60,060 nucleotides of DNA, from positions 1-60,060 of the forward strand of contig DATNFO010000050.1 of assembly GCA_035606355.1 (NCBI GenBank), written 5' to 3'. A program made the translations under genes and the position numbers. Source of the stretch: Sulfopaludibacter sp035606355. Lineage in GTDB: Bacteria > Acidobacteriota > Terriglobia > Bryobacterales > Bryobacteraceae. Shown here piece after piece: positions 32,434 through 43,349 of the stretch (position 1 is the first letter of the stretch; each line of letters starts with the position of its first letter). The notes beneath the pieces are model-generated. The model did no database searches. It was not told the origin of the DNA and worked only from the letters and a program-made list of their open reading frames with translations.

Positions 32434-32868
32434 ATGAAAAACTTGCGTGAAGACCGTATCTCCGCCCTGATGATGGGCGAATTCAAGAGTGACCGAGTGC
32501 TGCTGCACGAGATATTCGGCGGAGCAGGCTGGCGCCTTTTTGAGGCCCATGACCGCCGCCGCGCCTTGGACTTCCTGGAAAAAAACCGTTTGCAGGTGGT
32601 GATCGCTGAGACACAAGGCAGGGGCTGGACTTGGAAGAGCCTGCTGAGCGATCTGCGCCGCTTCGCCGAGCCGCCGCAGCTTGTAGTGACATCGCCTCTC
32701 GCCGATGACGGCCTGTGGAGCGAAGTCCTGAACCTCGGGGCTTACGATCTGCTCGCTCAGCCGCTGGTACGGGATGAAGTGGAACGGGTGATCGGAGCAG
32801 CCCGGCGTCAGTTCGCCAAACCGCCGTCCCGAGTGATCGGCCGGGCAGTTCTCGCCGCCCCGGCTTAG
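32434..32868 (+). CDS. Pseudo-receiver-like small protein
   Basis: 144 residues from ATG 32434, preferred over GTG 32425 because AAGGAGA ends 10 nt upstream of the ATG but only 1 nt from the GTG. The pattern is receiver-like: a first strand with SDRVLLHEIFGGAGW, LQVVIAETQGRGWTWKSLL where the phospho-Asp would be (Glu in its place), LVVTSPLADDGLWSEVLNLGA and YDLLAQPLVRDEVERVI, where the invariant Lys of K-P is Gln. Without Asp and Lys it cannot work as a standard phospho-receiver. No output domain. A 24-nt hairpin follows 4 bp after the stop. Confidence 0.65.
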   Translation: MKNLREDRISALMMGEFKSDRVLLHEIFGGAGWRLFEAHDRRRALDFLEKNRLQVVIAETQGRGWTWKSLLSDLRRFAEPPQLVVTSPLADDGLWSEVLNLGAYDLLAQPLVRDEVERVIGAARRQFAKPPSRVIGRAVLAAPA

Positions 32869-32871
32869 CCA

Positions 32872-32895
32872 GGTACCGGTCTCCGGACCGGCACC
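32872..32895. repeat. 24-nt REP-like hairpin
   Basis: GGTACCGGTC TCCG GACCGGCACC, 10-4-10 with one mismatch, just past the stop of the pseudo-receiver gene. Same family as the units at 29063, 29183 and 45170. Confidence 0.7.
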
Positions 32896-33001
32896 AGACT
32901 CCCCCAACTTTTCACCCAGGCATCTGCTACCCTCGAAGTGTCCTCCCCAAAAACAGCCGTTCGTGTGATCGTGCGTACAGCGTCTCCGTAACACTAAGAC
33001 G

Positions 33002-33050
33002 CTGCATATAGATAAAATTCTTGACCTCCCACTAGATATTGGGGCACTAT
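33002..33050 (+). promoter_or_regulatory. Predicted NrdR boxes and promoter of the ribonucleotide reductase gene
   Basis: CTAGATATTG (33032-33041) fits the NrdR core CwAtATaTwG at 9 of 10 positions and CTGCATATAG (33002-33011) at 8 of 10. The two are 30 bp apart centre to centre, close to three helical turns, as for paired NrdR boxes. A -35-like TTGACC (33021-33026) lies between them and CACTAT (33045-33050) is a weak -10 at 18 bp. Box 2 overlaps the promoter, as expected for repression by NrdR-ATP/dATP. nrdR itself is not in the window. Confidence 0.5.
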
Positions 33051-33079
33051 GACGAAGGCTGCTGCGGAGGCTTTTTTCG

Positions 33080-35890
<2,811 letters not shown>

Positions 35891-35893
35891 CGC

Positions 35894-36550
35894 TCACTTA
35901 CCTGGAAGCCGGTAGCCCGGAGGAATCTGGAACGTCGCGGGACTCGGTTCCGCCGCGGGCGCCGGCTTGCAATACGTGGTCTGCACGCCTCCCGGTGTCG
36001 TAATCTTTGTGAGCACCGGGACTTTGAGCTGCGTGCTGGTCCAGACCTCCGAAATGGTCGGCGGCGGCGGCATGGCCGGCGGCGCAGGCATTCCGGGCAG
36101 TGGCGGCTTCGGCGCTTGCGGCGCTTGCGGTGCTTGCGGCATCTGCGGCTGTGGCGGCATCTGCACGATGTACCGCACCCCCTCGACCGGATGCCCTTCG
36201 ATCACGCTCTTCCCCAGATTCTCGACCGCGACTTGCGGCGGCTGAGGCATGCCGGGAACAGGAACTCCCGGGGCCTGAGGCATCTGCGGCAGCGGCATCC
36301 CCGGCGCTTGCTGCTTCAACGGCAGGATCTGAGCCCGCTTGTTGATGTGATCGAGCACAATCGCGTGCTGTGCGATCGGGTCGGTGATGACGCTGGTATT
36401 GGGCATGTCGATGCGCGATTGGCCGTTGCTCGCCCGCACCATGCTGAACGCCGTTTGGACCGGCGCCGCTCCCGCCGCCTGCACGCTCGTCACGCAATTC
36501 GCGCAAGCCGGCGGCTGCGGCGGTGGAGGAACTTTCGGAGGCGCACCCAT
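35894..36550 (-). CDS. Pro/Met-rich protein of unknown function
   Basis: 218 residues. Residues ~80-110 and ~150-185 are repetitive MPQAP/APQAPQAP low-complexity tracts. Between and after them are non-repetitive segments (SRIDMPNTSVITDPIAQHAI, KSVIEGHPVEGVRYIVQMP, ISEVWTSTQLKVPVLTKITT, QIPPGYRLPGK) that resemble acidobacterial exported DUF4412-like proteins reporting modification of a metal- or lipid-binding beta fold. Those have a signal peptide, but here the frame closes with a stop 12 bp upstream of the ATG, and none is present. Convergent with nrdJ, 3 bp apart. Function unknown. Confidence 0.6.
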   Translation of the reverse strand: MGAPPKVPPPPQPPACANCVTSVQAAGAAPVQTAFSMVRASNGQSRIDMPNTSVITDPIAQHAIVLDHINKRAQILPLKQQAPGMPLPQMPQAPGVPVPGMPQPPQVAVENLGKSVIEGHPVEGVRYIVQMPPQPQMPQAPQAPQAPKPPLPGMPAPPAMPPPPTISEVWTSTQLKVPVLTKITTPGGVQTTYCKPAPAAEPSPATFQIPPGYRLPGK

Positions 36551-36690
36551 GGGCGAAGCTTACCATGGCCTCTGGGGCTCTCGACTGTAATCTCCTGGAC
36601 ATGTAGGCCGGACTGATGTTGGCAACTCAGTGTTCTCAATCATCCTGAGACCGCCGCCCTCCCGGAGCTATGATGGCTGCGGAGGGCTCG

Positions 36691-36981
36691 ATGGCTGAGG
36701 GAATGAGGGCGCATCTTCCGGAAGAGGTCATCGCGGAGCTCGATAAGAGTCGCGAACATGCGGCGCTGCTGCTGGAAAAGTTCGCCCACAAACTCGGATC
36801 GAACCCGATGGTTCGAAATGCCGCAAGCGGAGTGCAGCGCGCGGCCCAGTACGTGCAAGCTCATACGGTAGACGATATGGCCGCCGGAGCGGAGCGGGCG
36901 ATCCGCAAGAGGCCGGGTGCCGCAATAGTGGCCGCGGTGCTCGTGGGTTTCCTGGTAGGTAGAGCGCTTCGCGGACGGTGA
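36691..36981 (+). CDS. Small YqjD/ElaB-like membrane protein
   Basis: 96 residues from ATG 36691, chosen for GGAGG five nt upstream; ATG 36670 would add seven residues. Amphipathic helices (LPEEVIAELDKSREHAALLLE) followed by a C-terminal glycine-rich membrane helix RPGAAIVAAVLVGFLVGRALRGR, the layout of DUF883/YqjD-type proteins that tether to the inner membrane and have been linked to ribosome binding in E. coli. Next to YqjE-like and DUF3618 genes as in yqjDEK. Function by analogy only. Confidence 0.65.
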   Translation: MAEGMRAHLPEEVIAELDKSREHAALLLEKFAHKLGSNPMVRNAASGVQRAAQYVQAHTVDDMAAGAERAIRKRPGAAIVAAVLVGFLVGRALRGR

Positions 36982-37000
36982 GCTCGGAGGTCTACTAACC

Positions 37001-37420
37001 ATGGCCGATCAATCGGGAGTCATCAATCATAATAATTTGCGCGAAATGCGTTCCACGGGCGAGATTCTTCGGGACATCGCCCAGGACTTTCAAGACATGG
37101 TGCGCGCCGAAATCAGGCTGGCTCGCACTGAAATCACCAATAAAGCACAACGCGCCGGGAAGGCCGGCGGGTTCTTCGGCGGCGCGGCATTCTGCGGCCT
37201 CATGGCCGGATCGTGTTTCGTAGTCGCTTGCATAGCAGCGCTGGCATTGGCCATGCCCTTGTGGCTGGCGGCGCTCATCATGTGCGTGTTTCTGGCGTGC
37301 ATCGGCGGGGCGTGCTATCAGGGCGGGCGCGTCCGGCTGAAACAAATTGACCCGGTGCCGGAGCGCACTGTGGAAACCATGAGGGATACCAAGGAATGGG
37401 CGAATCAGCGGATGAGTTGA
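37001..37420 (+). CDS. YqjE-like membrane protein (phage holin 3_6 superfamily)
   Basis: 139 residues. N-terminal amphipathic segment (GEILRDIAQDFQDMVRAEIR) with LARTEITNKAQRAGKAGG, then two membrane helices at ~64-84 and 90-110. This is the Phage_holin_3_6/YqjE family; despite the name it is a chromosomal envelope protein and there is no phage context. GGAGGT lies 9 nt before the ATG. Ends with a 25-bp overlap with the DUF3618 gene. Confidence 0.78.
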   Translation: MADQSGVINHNNLREMRSTGEILRDIAQDFQDMVRAEIRLARTEITNKAQRAGKAGGFFGGAAFCGLMAGSCFVVACIAALALAMPLWLAALIMCVFLACIGGACYQGGRVRLKQIDPVPERTVETMRDTKEWANQRMS

Positions 37421-37623
37421 AACAGCAGGTGGATGAGGCACGCGGCCGTCTGGCACAGGACCTGAACAGCCTCGAGTATCATGTCAAGTCGCAAGTGCGA
37501 AACACATTCGACTGGCGCGTCCAATTCCAGCAGCACACGTGGCAGATCATGGCTGCGGCCTTTGGCGCCGGACTCTTGTTCGGCCTCATTACGGCCCATC
37601 CGAAACCGGAAACCAACTACTGA
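37396..37623 (+). CDS. DUF3618-like small membrane protein
   Basis: 75 residues. Begins ESADELKQQVDEARGRLAQD, the N-terminal helix of DUF3618 proteins, and has one C-terminal membrane helix (WQIMAAAFGAGLLFGLIT). Third member of the YqjD-YqjE-YqjK-like trio; overlaps the YqjE-like gene by 25 bp and the convergent TMTC-like gene by 7 bp. Confidence 0.75.
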   Translation: MGESADELKQQVDEARGRLAQDLNSLEYHVKSQVRNTFDWRVQFQQHTWQIMAAAFGAGLLFGLITAHPKPETNY

Positions 37624-39626
37624 AACAGCGCCGCGGGGCAGCCCATTTGTTGAACGGCTGCCTGCGCGGTGGCTTGCGCTTTCGCCGGCTGTCCCGCCCG
37701 GCCGTACCATTGTGCGATGTTGCGCGAAGCGGTGCAGACTTGATCGTGCACCAGCGGGCACCCCATATCGATTCCATTTCCTTTAATCGCGCAGCTCTGC
37801 GGATTCTTCTCCCGATACAACTGCATCAGGGGCGCCGCTAGCCGCCCGGCCTGGGGGTCCAGCACGATGCCTTCGAGGAGTGCGACCTCGGCGGTATTCG
37901 CGTCGCCGCCCGCAACGTATGCTTCCGATAGGATCGGAGCGAATGCGGCGTTCGTTCGCGTGGAATCCTGCGCCAGAAGCGCGGCGATCGCTTCCCGCGG
38001 CCGCCCGAGCATCAGTGCGGACCTCGCCAGCTTGATGTACACCAGCGGAATCGGCTGGATGCTCACCGTTTTGCCTCGCGCCAGATTCCGTGCGCGCGTT
38101 TGCACCGCCTCGCTTTCCATTACGCGCGCGCCTTTCGCGAGGCTGTCGTATGCCCGCTGGTACCAGGTGGCGGCATCCGATTCGCCCAAGCCGGCGCGCT
38201 TGAGAAACGTCTCTCCGGCAGTGATATAAATGCGTGAGGGGACTTGGGAATCGGGAAGGCCGCTGACGATCGCCAGCGCCTTTTCGGCAAACTGCGATGC
38301 TTCGCGGACGCTCTGGGCATCGCCATTCATCTCCACTTCGGCGAGTTCGGAGTAGCTGCGAAATGCCATGGGCGCCGCGTTGATGCTCGCGCGATTCAGC
38401 GATTCGTACGAGTACCAATCGAAGTTGCGCGCGAACGTGCGAATGCCCATGAGGCAGCAAAGGGCAACTGCGGTCGCGATCAGCGCGCGACGCTGGAGGA
38501 ATCGGGAGAGCGCAACAACTACACAGCCCATCAGCCCGAGCCCCGGTAGATATAACAGGCGCTCGCCGACTGTAGTGCCGGCCGCCAGAAAAAAGTTCGA
38601 CACCGGCGCGATCGCGACAAAGAACAGCAGCGCGAAAAAGAACGTCGGCCGGTTGCGGCGGTAGGCGAGCACACCAACCGCGAGCAGCAGGATGCAGGCG
38701 GCTGCGCTCGCAAGCGTGCGCCAATCCGCAAAAGCCGCGAGCGGAATCTGGTTGTACGAATAATCCGCTGAAAGCGGGAGCGGCCAGAGAAACACACGGA
38801 GGTAGACGCCGAGGTACTTCACCGCCGTGAGCTTCGCGGTTAAGAAATCGGCGTAAGCAGCCGGGTTGTCGACGAACGGAATGACTGCAACGGGATGCGT
38901 GGCGGCGAGTTGGGCGCGCAGGGCAAAGAAGACGGCGAACGGCGCAGCTACGGCTGCATATCCGGGCCAACGCTCGCGCCAGGGTGGACGCTTCGCCGCC
39001 GCGAGATCGAAAAGGAGCATCGCCGCCGGCAGCACCACTCCGGATTCTTTCGAAAAAATGGCGATTGCAGCGGCGAGCGCAAGTCCGCACAGCCATGCGA
39101 TCTTGCGGCCATGCGCATGGCACAGAACGCCGGCCAGCACTCCGCAGGCCGATAACAGGTCGGCGCGGCCCGCTATGTTCGTCACCGCCTCCGTAAATGC
39201 GGGATGAACACCCCACAGGGCGGCCAGAGCTACGGCAAGAGTCCAATCCGAGAAGAGCAGCAGGCCCAGGAAGTACACCAGCGAGATATTGACCAGGTGA
39301 ATCGCGAGATTAACGAGGTGGTACCCGGCGGGACTCTCACCGTTGCCGAGAATCGCGTAGTTGAACAGGAACGAGAGCGTAGTGAATGGACGGTAGAGGT
39401 TCTCGCCGGCGTTGTTGTAGTCTTCGCGGAAGATAAGGTCCAGATTGTTGCTGGTCACGGCGTGCACGCGCGCATCGGCTTGTATCAGTTGTGCGTCGTC
39501 ATGAACCAGTCCAGCGGGAAAGGAGTTCGCGTAGCAAAGAATCGCGAGAGCGCAGACGGCGGGAATCCGCATCGCATGCGGCTTCCAGGGGAGGGGCTTA
39601 CGAACAGGCGGCTTCTTGCGAGTCAC
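37617..39626 (-). CDS. TMTC-like GT-C membrane glycosyltransferase (copy 1)
   Basis: 669 residues from GTG 39626. About 11 membrane helices occupy residues ~20-430. The first outside loop has the GT-C acidic pair LVHDDAQLI (~41) and ENLYRPFTTLSFLFNYAILG, marks of the TMTC/DUF1736 family, which use lipid-linked sugars (O-mannosylation in animals). The last ~240 residues are helical and TPR-like, ending with spaced cysteines (SCAIKGNGIDMGCPLV, DQVC, MGCP) that are conserved in the next gene. Substrate unknown. Same strand, directly downstream of a close paralogue with a 64-bp gap; the two probably form an operon. Confidence 0.83.
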   Translation of the reverse strand: MTRKKPPVRKPLPWKPHAMRIPAVCALAILCYANSFPAGLVHDDAQLIQADARVHAVTSNNLDLIFREDYNNAGENLYRPFTTLSFLFNYAILGNGESPAGYHLVNLAIHLVNISLVYFLGLLLFSDWTLAVALAALWGVHPAFTEAVTNIAGRADLLSACGVLAGVLCHAHGRKIAWLCGLALAAAIAIFSKESGVVLPAAMLLFDLAAAKRPPWRERWPGYAAVAAPFAVFFALRAQLAATHPVAVIPFVDNPAAYADFLTAKLTAVKYLGVYLRVFLWPLPLSADYSYNQIPLAAFADWRTLASAAACILLLAVGVLAYRRNRPTFFFALLFFVAIAPVSNFFLAAGTTVGERLLYLPGLGLMGCVVVALSRFLQRRALIATAVALCCLMGIRTFARNFDWYSYESLNRASINAAPMAFRSYSELAEVEMNGDAQSVREASQFAEKALAIVSGLPDSQVPSRIYITAGETFLKRAGLGESDAATWYQRAYDSLAKGARVMESEAVQTRARNLARGKTVSIQPIPLVYIKLARSALMLGRPREAIAALLAQDSTRTNAAFAPILSEAYVAGGDANTAEVALLEGIVLDPQAGRLAAPLMQLYREKNPQSCAIKGNGIDMGCPLVHDQVCTASRNIAQWYGRAGQPAKAQATAQAAVQQMGCPAALFQ

Positions 39627-39689
39627 GGATGCCGTAATGTACCACGACGCGACGCGACGGCAGCAATTCTTCCGCGGCCTGAAAGGCCC

Positions 39690-41741
39690 CTACTTGGCAG
39701 CTACCTGGGCGGGGCAGCCCATTTGCTGGACCGCTGCTTCCTCTGTCGCTTGGGCTTTGGCGATCTGCGCGCCTTGCGCGTACCACTGCGCGATGTTGCG
39801 CGACGCTGTACAGAGCTGCTCGTGTACCAGGGGACAGGTCATATCGATGTTATTTCCCTTGACCGCACAGCTTTGCGGGTTCTTCTCCTTATATAGCTCC
39901 ATGAGCGGCGGCGCGAGCCGCGTGGCATTCGCATCGAGCACCAATCCTTCGATCAGCGAGACCTCGGCGGCGTTGGCATTTCCCTCAGCCCGATAGGCTT
40001 CCGCAAGCAGTGGCGCGAAATCGGGGTGAGGACGGACCGAGCGTTGTGAAAGGAGCGCTTTGACAGCGTCCTGCGGTCTGCCGAGATGGAGGGCCGCCCG
40101 CGCGATCGTCAGATTAATGGTGGAGACTACGGCTCCGGCGCGCTGCCCGCGCTCGAGGTTGGCAGTTCGAATATCCGCCGCTTCCACCTCCAGCACTCGC
40201 GCTCCCGCGGTGAGTGTATCGTAAGCGCGCTGGTACCAGCGCTGAGCATCGGGGCCGCCTTGAGCGGCTTTCAACATGAACGTGTCGCCGGCCGACATGT
40301 AGAATCGCGACGAGCCAAACTGCGGCGGCAGATCGCCGATGATGCGGATGGACTTCTCCGCTGCCTCAACCGCTTTGTCGAGATGCGCCGGATCGCGATT
40401 CATCTGAGTGACCGCGTATTGCGAGTAGCCGCGGGATGCGTTCGGCGAGGATTGCATAGTGTCCGTCCACAGGCTCTCTTCGGTGTACCAGACAATGTTA
40501 CGGGCGAACGTGCGCACGCCGAACAGGCAGCAGATGACGGCCGCCGCGGCGAGGAGCGCGCGGCCCTTGAGAAAGCGGGAAATCAGCAGCACTACGCAGC
40601 CCATCAGTCCGACGGCAGGAAGATATAGCAAGCGCTCGGCGACCGTGGTGCCGACCGGCAGAAAGAAATTCGCGACAGGAGCGATGGCGATGAAGAACAG
40701 CAGCACGAAGAAGAACAGCGGCTTCGCGCGGCGATACGCGACCACGCCGGCGGCGAGCAGCGCAACCAAAATCGCGGCGCTCAGGAGCGCTCGCCAGTCC
40801 GAAAGCGTCGCGGATGGAATCTGGTTATAGGAGTAGTCGGCCGAAAGGGTGACGGGCCAGAAGAAAATGCGCAAATACACGCCGAGGTATTTGAGCGCCG
40901 TCAGCTTGGCCGGGAGGAAGTCGAGATACCGGACCGGATTATCGGTGAACGGAACTTTGCTGACCGGATGTGTGGCCATCAATTGCGCGCGCAAAGCGAA
41001 GAAGACCGCAAAGGGAGCCGCAACCGTCGCATAGCCGGGCCAACGCTCGCGCCACGGCCGCATCGGAAGCGTGAGATCGAGCAGCAGCATCACGGCGGGA
41101 AGCACGACGCCCGCTTCCTTCGAAAATATGGCGATGGCGGCTGAAAGAGCGAGTCCGGCCAGCCACGCAATTTTGCGATTGCCGCGCTCAAGCTGTCCAT
41201 AGGCATGACACAGCGCTCCGGCGAGCACGCCGAATGCGGCCATCATATCGGCGCGTCCAACGATATTCGTCACCGCTTCGGTGAGCGCGGGGTGCACGCC
41301 CCAGAGAGCAGCGAGCGCAACCGCGAGAGTCCACTCCGAAAAAAGTAGCAGGCCGAGGCAGTAGACCAGAGCGATATTGAGCAGGTGAATCGCGAGATTG
41401 AAGACGTGGTAGCCGGCGGGGTTATCACGGCCGCCAAGAATTGCGTAGTTGAAGAGATAAGACAGCGTGGTCAGCGGGCGGTAAAGATTTTCGCCGGAGC
41501 GATTGTAATCCTCGCTGAAGATGAGGTCCAGGTTAGGTCCCGTTACGGCCCGCACGCGCGCGTCGTTCTTGATGAGAGGAACGTCGTCGTAGACGAGACC
41601 AGCGGAAAAACAATTGGAATAGCAGAGGATCGCGAGCAGCCACACGGCGGCGATGCGCAACGCGTGAGGTTTCCACTGAATGGGATCGCGAACAGGCTTG
41701 CGAACGGAAGGTGCTACTGGAGCGGATTTCTTACGAGTCAC
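39690..41741 (-). CDS. TMTC-like GT-C membrane glycosyltransferase (copy 2)
   Basis: 683 residues, collinear with the gene at 37617-39626 from MTRKK to the terminal MGCP. It shows LVYDDVPLIKNDARV, ENLYRPLTTLSYLFNYAILGG, FALRAQLMATHPV and the same C-terminal cysteine set. It has a 14-residue longer N-terminus and one insert (GQLERGNRKIAWL). Divergence is spread over the whole length, so the duplication is old rather than an assembly artefact. Both copies keep the acidic pair, so both may be active, perhaps with different acceptors. Confidence 0.83.
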   Translation of the reverse strand: MTRKKSAPVAPSVRKPVRDPIQWKPHALRIAAVWLLAILCYSNCFSAGLVYDDVPLIKNDARVRAVTGPNLDLIFSEDYNRSGENLYRPLTTLSYLFNYAILGGRDNPAGYHVFNLAIHLLNIALVYCLGLLLFSEWTLAVALAALWGVHPALTEAVTNIVGRADMMAAFGVLAGALCHAYGQLERGNRKIAWLAGLALSAAIAIFSKEAGVVLPAVMLLLDLTLPMRPWRERWPGYATVAAPFAVFFALRAQLMATHPVSKVPFTDNPVRYLDFLPAKLTALKYLGVYLRIFFWPVTLSADYSYNQIPSATLSDWRALLSAAILVALLAAGVVAYRRAKPLFFFVLLFFIAIAPVANFFLPVGTTVAERLLYLPAVGLMGCVVLLISRFLKGRALLAAAAVICCLFGVRTFARNIVWYTEESLWTDTMQSSPNASRGYSQYAVTQMNRDPAHLDKAVEAAEKSIRIIGDLPPQFGSSRFYMSAGDTFMLKAAQGGPDAQRWYQRAYDTLTAGARVLEVEAADIRTANLERGQRAGAVVSTINLTIARAALHLGRPQDAVKALLSQRSVRPHPDFAPLLAEAYRAEGNANAAEVSLIEGLVLDANATRLAPPLMELYKEKNPQSCAVKGNNIDMTCPLVHEQLCTASRNIAQWYAQGAQIAKAQATEEAAVQQMGCPAQVAAK

Positions 41742-41802
41742 CGATGCAGTTACTGTAACATGGCACGCTTTCGGCGGCGGCGCTGACTCCGCCGCGCGAA
41801 AG

Positions 41803-42360
41803 CTACCCGTGTGCCACTAACTTCCAAAGGAGAAACAGCATCCCGGCGGCAAATCCTGCCCCGGCTTGGTATTCCTGGTTCTTTAGATAAAGCGACCCCC
41901 GAAAAGGTTGCGGGTTTTTTTGTGGAATCGCACGAAGCTTCGGAATCAGCGCCGGCACGCTTGCGGAGTAAGACGCGTAATCCGGAAACAGCGAGCGAAG
42001 GTGCTGCTCTTCGAGTTGGATCACCGGAAGGTAGATGAGGCCGAACACCGCGGCGAACAGCAGCCCGAGCCAGCCGTTGCGGGCGGCAATGACGAGTCCG
42101 GCCGCCACCAGCAGCGTACCGATGTACAAAGGATTGCGGACATACGCATAGGGTCCGCCGGTGGCGAGCTGCTGATTTTTGGCAAGGCAGCCCGCGGACC
42201 ACGCTCGCAGCGCAAGTCCCACCAGGCTCACCGGCACGCCGATGCAGAAGGATTCCGTAGTGGGGTGCGCCAGCCAGGCGAATACTACCACCAGCAAAAA
42301 ACCGCCGGGCACGCGAAGTTTGGCAACTCTATCGGCGTAGCGTTTAGGGAACGTGAGCAT
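41803..42360 (-). CDS. Isoprenylcysteine/PEMT-type membrane methyltransferase
   Basis: 185 residues from ATG 42360. Four or five hydrophobic segments, and the ICMT/PEMT family motif GPYAYVRNPLYIGTLLVAAG with ...EEQHLRSLFPDYASYSASVP, where the RNPLY and the E-E pair bind SAM. Start overlaps the waaC stop in TGATG, so it is translationally coupled to heptosyltransferase; a Met four codons earlier would create a longer overlap. Substrate unknown: family members methylate lipids, protein isoprenylcysteine or quinones. Its place in an LPS-core operon suggests an envelope substrate (inference). Confidence 0.82.
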   Translation of the reverse strand: MLTFPKRYADRVAKLRVPGGFLLVVVFAWLAHPTTESFCIGVPVSLVGLALRAWSAGCLAKNQQLATGGPYAYVRNPLYIGTLLVAAGLVIAARNGWLGLLFAAVFGLIYLPVIQLEEQHLRSLFPDYASYSASVPALIPKLRAIPQKNPQPFRGSLYLKNQEYQAGAGFAAGMLFLLWKLVAHG

Positions 42361-43349
42361 CAGGCGATGCACCCGGCAGGCTCGCGGTGGCCGCCCAGCA
42401 CGGCGCGGAGAACTTCGAAGATTTCTTCCGGAGAAATGCGGCGCATACTTTCGTCGATGGAGGTTCCGCGCTTGTAGGTGGTAATGGCGGAATCGCTGCG
42501 CACCACCCGGAGCGAATCGCCGTAGGGTCCGTTGCGCGCCGGGTCGGTGGGTCCGAAGATGGCGACGCCAGGTTTGCCGAGGGCGGCCGCCAGATGCATG
42601 GGTCCGCTATCGACACCCACGACGGCCGTGGCCCGGCGCGTCGCGTGGATCAGTCCGGCGAGTCCGGAGAAATGCGGAACGGCATCGCGCACCTGAGAAA
42701 TCGGGGCGCCGGGCGCGCCATTCAGAACGAGCGGGATCTTGAATTCGGAGCGAAGCATGGCGGCGAGCCGCGCGAAATGGCTCATGGGCCACTGCTTCTG
42801 GCGCCATCCGGCGAGCGGTGATGCGAGCACGAATTCGCCATCCGGCAATTCGCCTTCGGAACGGCCCGGCGGCAGCGGAAACGTGCGCAGCGCGTTCGCG
42901 GCTCCGGCGGCGGCCGCCAGATCCAGCGCGCGATCCACCACATGCACGCTGCTGCTGAGGGTTTTGTTGGAGTAAAAAAGCCCCGCGGCGCGTTCCCGGA
43001 TCTGGCTCTGGTGGAAGCCGAAAATGCGGTCGGCACGCGAGCAGGAAGCGACCAGCGCGGATTTGATCAGGCCTTGAAAATCCACCGCAAAATCGTACTC
43101 CTGGCTCCGCAGGCCGCGCCACGATTCCAGGATTCCGGCGGGAATGCTGCGCCGCAGAAACAGAACACGATCCACGAACGGATTTTCTTCGAGCAGCGGA
43201 GCCCATTGCGGCTCTACGACCCAGGTGAGGTGCGACGCCGGAAAACTATGTCTGAGGGACGCAACCGCCGGTAGCGTGTGGATGATGTCCCCCATCGCGC
43301 CCAGCCTGACTACAAGGATTCGGCTGTTACTTCTGGCGGCGTTGAGCAT
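42360..43349 (-). CDS. waaC: Heptosyltransferase I-like GT9 enzyme
   Basis: 329 residues. Adds heptose to the LPS inner core from ADP-heptose. GT9 features: RILVVRLGAMGDIIHTLPAV (residues ~9-28), HLTWVVEPQWAPLLEENPFVD, YDFAVDFQGLIKSALVA, and the donor-site loop VVGVDSGPMHLAAALGKPGVAIFGPTDP in which DSGPMHLA (~245) is diagnostic. The D-F-Q-G-L-I-K-S motif is typical of WaaC rather than WaaF. Overlaps the upstream degenerate nucleotidyltransferase gene by 23 bp and the downstream methyltransferase start by 1 bp. Confidence 0.88.
   Translation of the reverse strand: MLNAARSNSRILVVRLGAMGDIIHTLPAVASLRHSFPASHLTWVVEPQWAPLLEENPFVDRVLFLRRSIPAGILESWRGLRSQEYDFAVDFQGLIKSALVASCSRADRIFGFHQSQIRERAAGLFYSNKTLSSSVHVVDRALDLAAAAGAANALRTFPLPPGRSEGELPDGEFVLASPLAGWRQKQWPMSHFARLAAMLRSEFKIPLVLNGAPGAPISQVRDAVPHFSGLAGLIHATRRATAVVGVDSGPMHLAAALGKPGVAIFGPTDPARNGPYGDSLRVVRSDSAITTYKRGTSIDESMRRISPEEIFEVLRAVLGGHREPAGCIA

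Noticed and set aside
32896..33079. Looked for a cobalamin riboswitch before the B12-dependent reductase.
   Set aside because: The leader from the predicted promoter to the start is about 30 nt and no B12-box-like sequence was seen upstream.
37001..37420. A phage holin-superfamily hit suggesting prophage remains.
   Set aside because: The YqjD/YqjE/YqjK trio is chromosomal in many bacteria and no other phage gene is in the window.
37617..41741. Considered whether the tandem TMTC-like genes are an assembly duplication.
   Set aside because: The two copies differ throughout, with insertions and different N-termini, so they are genuine paralogues.
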